Positions 13,432 through 17,493 of a DNA stretch of 17,493 bases are shown here, piece by piece. Below the pieces are notes generated by a model. That model was not told where the DNA came from and did not search any database. It worked only from the letters and a program-made list of their open reading frames with translations. This DNA comes from an uncultured Actinoplanes sp. Its GTDB lineage: Bacteria; Actinomycetota; Actinomycetes; Mycobacteriales; Micromonosporaceae. The translations under genes were made by a program, and so were the position numbers. Position 1 is the first letter of the stretch, and each line of letters begins with the position of its first letter. The stretch covers positions 1 through 17,493 of the forward strand of contig NZ_CAKUCL010000150.1 of NCBI RefSeq assembly GCF_934643405.1. The letters are read 5' to 3'.

Positions 13432-14037
13432 TCACTCGATCCAGACGAGGTGAATCGGCACTTCCAACGTTTTCGGTGAACGGCCGCTCCACGCCCATCG
13501 ATACCAATCAAGTTCAATCGCTACGCGGACACAGATGTCGCCGTCGTTGTTCGTATGAAGCTCGGTCACCGCGCGAAGATCGCGTTGTTCTCCGCCGTCG
13601 TCAACCAACCGCACGACTCGACGACCTGAAATCAAGTCGGCGTCCGTCGCGCGGACAGGAGTACGCCTCGGTGGTTCGTCGAGCGACACCAACCTAGAGG
13701 TGACGTCCTTCACCGGGGCCGTTGTACCGGACATGCCATATTCCTCGACCCAGACGCGCTCGACCGGGACCAGAGGCGCGAATACCTCGGTCTGCTCGGC
13801 CTCTGCGCGATACCACTCGGCCTCTTGAATGACCGGCACGTACGTCCTACTGCCCTGCACCACTTTCTCGTCCGCGCGCAGATCGCCACGCCAACCGTGG
13901 CCGGGCAATCCGATCAATACGCGGCGACCCCGCAGCTGACCGCTCATGGTCGCGGGCGTGGGAACGATCGGCCGCGGCGGATCCAGCGCCCAGTCGGGAT
14001 GTCCCGCGAAAGGGTCGGGCCGCGATCCGCCGGTCAC
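13432..14037 (-). CDS. Hypothetical protein at the end of the secretion-like operon
   Basis: A 201-residue soluble protein I do not recognise. The N-terminus is Pro/Asp-rich (DPFAGHPDWALDPPRP); the remainder alternates charged and beta-prone stretches with many Trp, Tyr and Val residues (YVPVIQEAEWYRAEAEQTEV, VPVERVWVEEYG, RVAIELDWYRWAWSGR) and no membrane segment, signal peptide or cysteine motif. The GTG start at 14037 overlaps the TGA of the LT/M23 gene (GTGA) and has GGAGG (complement of 14045-14049) 7 nt upstream, so it is clearly expressed as part of that operon. A role linked to the envelope machine upstream is inferred from position only. The second half has lower GC than the rest of the operon. 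It ends 2 nt from the convergent membrane-protein gene. Confidence 0.8.
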   Translation of the reverse strand: MTGGSRPDPFAGHPDWALDPPRPIVPTPATMSGQLRGRRVLIGLPGHGWRGDLRADEKVVQGSRTYVPVIQEAEWYRAEAEQTEVFAPLVPVERVWVEEYGMSGTTAPVKDVTSRLVSLDEPPRRTPVRATDADLISGRRVVRLVDDGGEQRDLRAVTELHTNNDGDICVRVAIELDWYRWAWSGRSPKTLEVPIHLVWIE

Positions 14038-15149
14038 TGCTCACCTCCGAGTGGTACGCCCTGTTCCCGCATGAACTGCACCGGGTTGATCGCCCCGGCG
14101 CTGGAGCGGTCGTTGTTCAGGTGAACCTCGAAGTGTAGATGCGGACCGGACGAGTTGCCGCTGGTGCCGACCCGCCCGATGACCTCGCCGGCGGTGACCT
14201 TCTGACCTTCCTTGACGAAGGGTCGCTGCACCATGTGGCAGTACCGGGTCATGATGTTGCCCGCGCTCTGGATCTCCACCATCCACCCGCAGCCGCCCTT
14301 GCCCGGGTAGCCGTCGACATTGCACGTGCGACGGCCGTTGTGGTCCTCGTCGCACTTGACCTTCGAGACGATGCCGCTGGCCGCCGCCAGGATCGGGGTG
14401 TACCGGGAAGCGCCCAGGTCCACGCCCTGGTGGTTGGGCCGGGACGCGGTCCGGAAGCCGGAGACCACGCCTTCCTTGACCGGTAGCGTCCAGCCGGAGG
14501 CGGCGATCTGACCGGCCGAGGCGCAGACCATGGAGACCGAGTCGCCGACCGCATTCGCGGCACCGTCCGCGAGCGCGTTGACGATGCGCGTGGCCAGCAG
14601 CTCATGCTTGGCGTAGGCATCGGGATACGCACTGACCTGTACCGACTGGGCGGCCCGGGTGAGGCTCTTGTTCTGCCACCGGGGGATCTTCTTCAGCTTC
14701 TCGTAGAACTTCGTACTGGCGTAGACCGGATCCGTCACCTGAGCGGGGCTTCCCCAGCCTTTGCTGGGCCGCTGCTGGAAGAGGCCGAGCGAGTCGTGGT
14801 CGTTGCGTGACCCGAGATGGCCGAGATTCGTCAGACGGGACTCCTGCATCGCGGTGGCGACCGCGATCACCCAGGCTCGCGGCGGCATCTTGAGCTTGGC
14901 GCCGGTGTTGATGATGATCGCGGCGTTGCGGAGCTGAGTGGCGCTGTACGGCCGGATACGAGGCAGCTTCGCGTCGGGATTGACCGGACCACCCTTGCCA
15001 CAGCCCATCGTGGTGGCGGTCAGGTCGGTGTTGTCATCCTTGAGGGCGCCGACCAGCGCTACCGTGATGCCGCCGCCACAGCACAGCAACGCCAAGGTCG
15101 CCACGAGGGCGACCAGGAGGACGATCCTGCGCGGTCGCCGGAGGCTCAC
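14034..15149 (-). CDS. Lytic transglycosylase-like / M23 peptidase fusion, membrane-anchored
   Basis: A 371-residue wall-remodelling enzyme. An N-terminal membrane helix (about 9-35) is followed by a lysozyme-like lytic transglycosylase domain (about 64-190) with the likely catalytic Glu103 (MQESRL) and SLGLFQQRPSKGWG, then an M23 (LytM) endopeptidase domain (about 218-365) with zinc ligands His240 and Asp244 (NHQGVD), His305 and His337/His339 (PHLHFE). All M23 residues are present, so it should be active. In Gram-positive conjugation systems such bifunctional proteins (the VirB1-like role) open peptidoglycan for the transfer channel. Start GTG 15149 overlaps the TGA of the upstream gene (GTGA); the frame remains open to 15410 but that part is arginine-rich overlap with the upstream gene. 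The enzyme sits in the middle of a coupled operon. Confidence 0.92.
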   Translation of the reverse strand: MSLRRPRRIVLLVALVATLALLCCGGGITVALVGALKDDNTDLTATTMGCGKGGPVNPDAKLPRIRPYSATQLRNAAIIINTGAKLKMPPRAWVIAVATAMQESRLTNLGHLGSRNDHDSLGLFQQRPSKGWGSPAQVTDPVYASTKFYEKLKKIPRWQNKSLTRAAQSVQVSAYPDAYAKHELLATRIVNALADGAANAVGDSVSMVCASAGQIAASGWTLPVKEGVVSGFRTASRPNHQGVDLGASRYTPILAAASGIVSKVKCDEDHNGRRTCNVDGYPGKGGCGWMVEIQSAGNIMTRYCHMVQRPFVKEGQKVTAGEVIGRVGTSGNSSGPHLHFEVHLNNDRSSAGAINPVQFMREQGVPLGGEQ

Positions 15150-15691
15150 GCCGGGTCCCAGTCGATACCGTCGACGACCCAGTGGCCGTCCGGGGACACC
15201 ATGCGCAGGCTCAGCTTGCCGGAGTCCATGGTGATCACCGCGTTCACCACGGTGGCGCTCACCGGCACCAGGGTGGGCCGGCCGACCACCCGGTCGGCCG
15301 GCACTCCGGCCGGATCGACGCCGTCCAGCTCGTCGCCGAGGTCCTTGGTCGAGTTCGGCAGCAGCCGGTCCCGCCAGGTCTTCGCGGAGACGTTCTTGTG
15401 GTCGACCCACGCCGAGGCGAACGCGTAGGCGACGGCCTCCGGCTGGGCCCGGCCGCGGCTGGTGGTCGGGCTGGGCGGCGGCGCCGTGTCGATGACGCTG
15501 TCGTCCTCGGCCGGGTCCACGCTGACCGCGGGGGCGGGCGAACCGGCGCCCACCGGCGGCGAGGACGAATCGCCCCCGGAGAGAAGCCGGCCGAGGGCGA
15601 CGACCGCCAGCACGATCACCGCGAGGACGACCGCTACGCCCCAGCGCGACCGGAAGATGCGGTTGAGGCCGAGTTCGAAGATGCGGGGCAT
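15146..15691 (-). CDS. Single-pass membrane protein, possibly VirB8/NTF2-like
   Basis: A 181-residue protein. A short cytoplasmic start (MPRIFELGLNRIFRSRW) leads into a membrane helix at about 17-34, then a Ser/Pro/Asp-rich linker (40-80) and an extracytoplasmic domain of about 100 residues starting EAVAYAFASAWVDHKN and ending VSPDGHWVVDGIDWDPA. That helix-then-strands pattern and the topology match VirB8/TcpC-type components of type IV secretion, which have an NTF2-like fold; the match is by shape and context, not by a signature. It lies 4 nt after the VirB6/TrbL-like gene and overlaps the LT/M23 start by GTGA, so all belong to one operon. The ATG at 15691 has only a weak GAAG-type ribosome site and may depend on coupling. 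Confidence 0.82.
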   Translation of the reverse strand: MPRIFELGLNRIFRSRWGVAVVLAVIVLAVVALGRLLSGGDSSSPPVGAGSPAPAVSVDPAEDDSVIDTAPPPSPTTSRGRAQPEAVAYAFASAWVDHKNVSAKTWRDRLLPNSTKDLGDELDGVDPAGVPADRVVGRPTLVPVSATVVNAVITMDSGKLSLRMVSPDGHWVVDGIDWDPA

Positions 15692-15695
15692 GCGA

Positions 15696-17493
15696 TCACT
15701 TCGCCTCGGAACGCACCCGGGGAGTGGCCGGTTCGCGGGTCGTCGCCCCGGTCTCCGGCCGGTAGATCGCGTAGGACGACGGCTGCTCGGCCACGTCCGG
15801 CTCGGTCCACGTGGAGGCGCGGCGCGCGCGGGAGCCGCGGCGGTCCGCCGCCGGGCTTTCCTCGGCCGCGTTCGCGGTGGTGGGCACCGGCGGGCTCTCG
15901 TGAATCGGCTCGTGGCCGTCCGGCCGCGTGGGGTTCGAAGTGCCGCCGCGGCGCGAGTCGGCCGCTACCGGGGCCAGGTCGCCCCGGCCCTGAGCGGCGT
16001 GGGCCGGATCCTCCAGCCGGGCTTCCGGGCGGAGATTGCCCTGGTCGACGTAGACGGTTCGCCTGTCCTTGCCGATGATCGGCTGGCCGCTGTTCTCGTC
16101 GGCGTTCTCAATCTTCGAAGCCTCGCGCATGTCCCGGAAGAACCGGCGCTGCCACGAGCCGCCCGACGCGATCTCGCGGGCGCCGTCCTTGCCACCGAGC
16201 TGGGTGATCCGTCGGTAGGGACGTAGCAGGATCCAGCCGACGACGCCGCACAGGAAGACCAGGACGACCTGAAGCCAGCCGGGCAGGCTCGCCGTATTCA
16301 TGATGAGGTCGACCGCGAACAGGTAGATCGCGGCACCGGTGCCGAAGATCGCGATGTTGAAAACGGCAGCAACGACGGCGTTGCCGAGGCGACGGATGCC
16401 CGCGCTGGCGGGCCGTAGGAGACCGATCGTTCCGAGGATGGGCGCCGCGATGACTGCCCACCGGAAGATCAGGAACCCGAGGAGGACCAGTAGCGACGCC
16501 GTAAGGTCGAATAGCGCGAACATTATTGCGGCTAGGACGGCAATGAACCCGGCACCGATCCGATCCATGCCGTTGACGCCCTGGAGGTACTCGTAAGCCT
16601 CAGGATCTTCCTGCTTGATCTGCTCGGCGACCTTTTCCCATTGTTCTTTCTTGCCATCAAGAACGCCGTCCCGGGTGGCAGGGTTGTCACGGATTCGCTG
16701 CGCTTCCTCCCACGTCAGCGATCGGGCGTCGTAAAGTGCCGAGCCGTACTTCTGTGCGGTCTCGCTATCAGCCGACCCGAGCAGTCCTCGGAGCCAATTT
16801 CGGTAGAGCATCGTCTCGGTAGCGGTGTCGCTGGCGCGAACCGCTGGCGGGCGGTTGTCCTCGCACGCGTTGCCGCCGAGCGAGCAGGTCGGACCCGGAG
16901 CTTTCGGTCGAGGGCCAACTGCGTCGTGGACGACGCTGAGAGTCGTAACCAGCGTTCCGTCGGCGATGTTGGCGGATCGGACTGGCCAGGCGGCGATGGC
17001 AGTCACTGCGACCATGACCAGAACCGCCCAGCCAGCTGTCGTGGTTGCCGCCCCCATGTCGGCCTGGCGCGATCGCCAAAGCAGATAGACGCCAATGATC
17101 GCGAGGGTAATGACCCCGAAGACGCTGAAAACCTTCTCGTAGACCGCCTTCGTGGCCTGGTCGACCAGCGGGTCTGCCCAGCCCCACAGTGTTTGCGGCT
17201 CCCACGCACGTTCCCGGAGGGCATTCGATGCGCCGATGATCGCCGTTGCCATCATGAATTCGCCGTTGGCGACCGTGGTCTCGAACTTGAAATCTGGATC
17301 GACGAGCGTGGACGCACACCCGCTGTCCAAGTCGTAGGTGGTGTAGCTGTATCCGGCGTATCCGTAGTCACTGTAGAGACCCGGGAAGCTGTTTTTCGCT
17401 TTGGCGGACTCTGGTTGCTCGGCGAACCAACCCGCCAACCCAGAATCAGGCGTACTAGGCGTAGGCGGATTCAAACACTGCGCCCGATCCTGC
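15696..17493 (-). CDS. Polytopic VirB6/TrbL-like protein, N-terminus outside the window
   Basis: At least 598 codons; the frame is open to the right edge, so the start and probably a signal sequence lie beyond. A TTG at 17474 is in frame but preceded by coding-like sequence (QDRAQC) and is unlikely to be the start. Counting from that TTG, membrane helices fall at about 115-133, 148-164, 307-325, 327-353, 365-391 and 399-418. The 140-residue loop between helices 2 and 3 is hydrophilic, with a Cys pair (CSLGGNAC, 197-204), and is probably extracytoplasmic. The last 170 residues are charged, Pro/Arg-rich and likely a disordered cytoplasmic tail. This plan fits VirB6/TrbL-type channel proteins of actinobacterial conjugative elements; exact family not proven. 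DNA from about 16600 to 17400 is less GC-rich than the tail-coding part. Confidence 0.82.
   Translation of the reverse strand, partial: QDRAQCLNPPTPSTPDSGLAGWFAEQPESAKAKNSFPGLYSDYGYAGYSYTTYDLDSGCASTLVDPDFKFETTVANGEFMMATAIIGASNALRERAWEPQTLWGWADPLVDQATKAVYEKVFSVFGVITLAIIGVYLLWRSRQADMGAATTTAGWAVLVMVAVTAIAAWPVRSANIADGTLVTTLSVVHDAVGPRPKAPGPTCSLGGNACEDNRPPAVRASDTATETMLYRNWLRGLLGSADSETAQKYGSALYDARSLTWEEAQRIRDNPATRDGVLDGKKEQWEKVAEQIKQEDPEAYEYLQGVNGMDRIGAGFIAVLAAIMFALFDLTASLLVLLGFLIFRWAVIAAPILGTIGLLRPASAGIRRLGNAVVAAVFNIAIFGTGAAIYLFAVDLIMNTASLPGWLQVVLVFLCGVVGWILLRPYRRITQLGGKDGAREIASGGSWQRRFFRDMREASKIENADENSGQPIIGKDRRTVYVDQGNLRPEARLEDPAHAAQGRGDLAPVAADSRRGGTSNPTRPDGHEPIHESPPVPTTANAAEESPAADRRGSRARRASTWTEPDVAEQPSSYAIYRPETGATTREPATPRVRSEAK

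Noticed and set aside
15150..15410. N-terminal extension of the LT/M23 protein up to 15410
   Set aside because: The extra part is Arg/Gly-rich sequence overlapping the upstream gene; GTG 15149 gives a normal membrane-anchor N-terminus and a GTGA overlap.
7967..17493. A fully delimited integrative conjugative element
   Set aside because: No integrase, relaxase, VirB4/VirD4 gene, tRNA or att repeats are visible, so borders and mobility cannot be claimed.

Overview
The window reads as chromosomal DNA of a high-GC actinomycete. Codons are strongly G/C-ended, GTG and TTG starts are common, and the gene order dacB - zincin - tilS - hpt - ftsH - folE is an actinobacterial arrangement. Family-level impressions of FtsH, FolE and the zincin point to Micromonosporaceae (Actinoplanes-like); that placement is inference, since no search was possible.

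Left part (1-7966, all + strand) is housekeeping. It holds a PBP4-type D-Ala-D-Ala carboxypeptidase whose 5' end lies outside the window, a Zincin_2-type metalloprotease, tRNA(Ile) lysidine synthetase (start overlapping the preceding stop), hypoxanthine phosphoribosyltransferase, the membrane protease FtsH, and GTP cyclohydrolase I. FolE appears to begin at a non-canonical CTG that overlaps the ftsH stop codon. The 294-nt ftsH leader holds 11-bp-periodic direct repeats, a 21-bp tandem repeat, inverted repeats and a strong hairpin before an ideal Shine-Dalgarno. In many actinobacteria folP-folB-folK follow folE; here they do not, so synteny breaks at about 7967.

Middle part (7973-9419) is a small accessory block: an AhpD/carboxymuconolactone-decarboxylase-like protein diverging from a MarR regulator, with two near-identical operator-like sites 30 bp apart between them, followed by a RidA-family protein that seems to lack the catalytic arginine.

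Right part (9420-17493) is the most interesting. A translationally coupled minus-strand pair encodes an FtsK/SpoIIIE-type ATPase (one intact P-loop domain flanked by two apparently degenerate RecA-like domains, no membrane segment) and a coiled-coil protein with three membrane helices that could anchor it. Divergent from them is a proline-rich single-pass membrane protein. Next comes a tightly packed minus-strand operon: a VirB6/TrbL-like polytopic protein (N-terminus outside the window), a single-pass protein that may be VirB8/NTF2-like, a lytic-transglycosylase plus M23 peptidase fusion, and an unknown 201-aa protein. This looks like part of a type IV secretion or conjugation machine of Gram-positive type. 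VirB4, VirD4, relaxase and integrase genes are not in the window. Parts of this region are less GC-rich than the housekeeping genes.

No tRNA, rRNA, IS element or CRISPR array was recognised. No gene-free stretch exceeds 300 nt.
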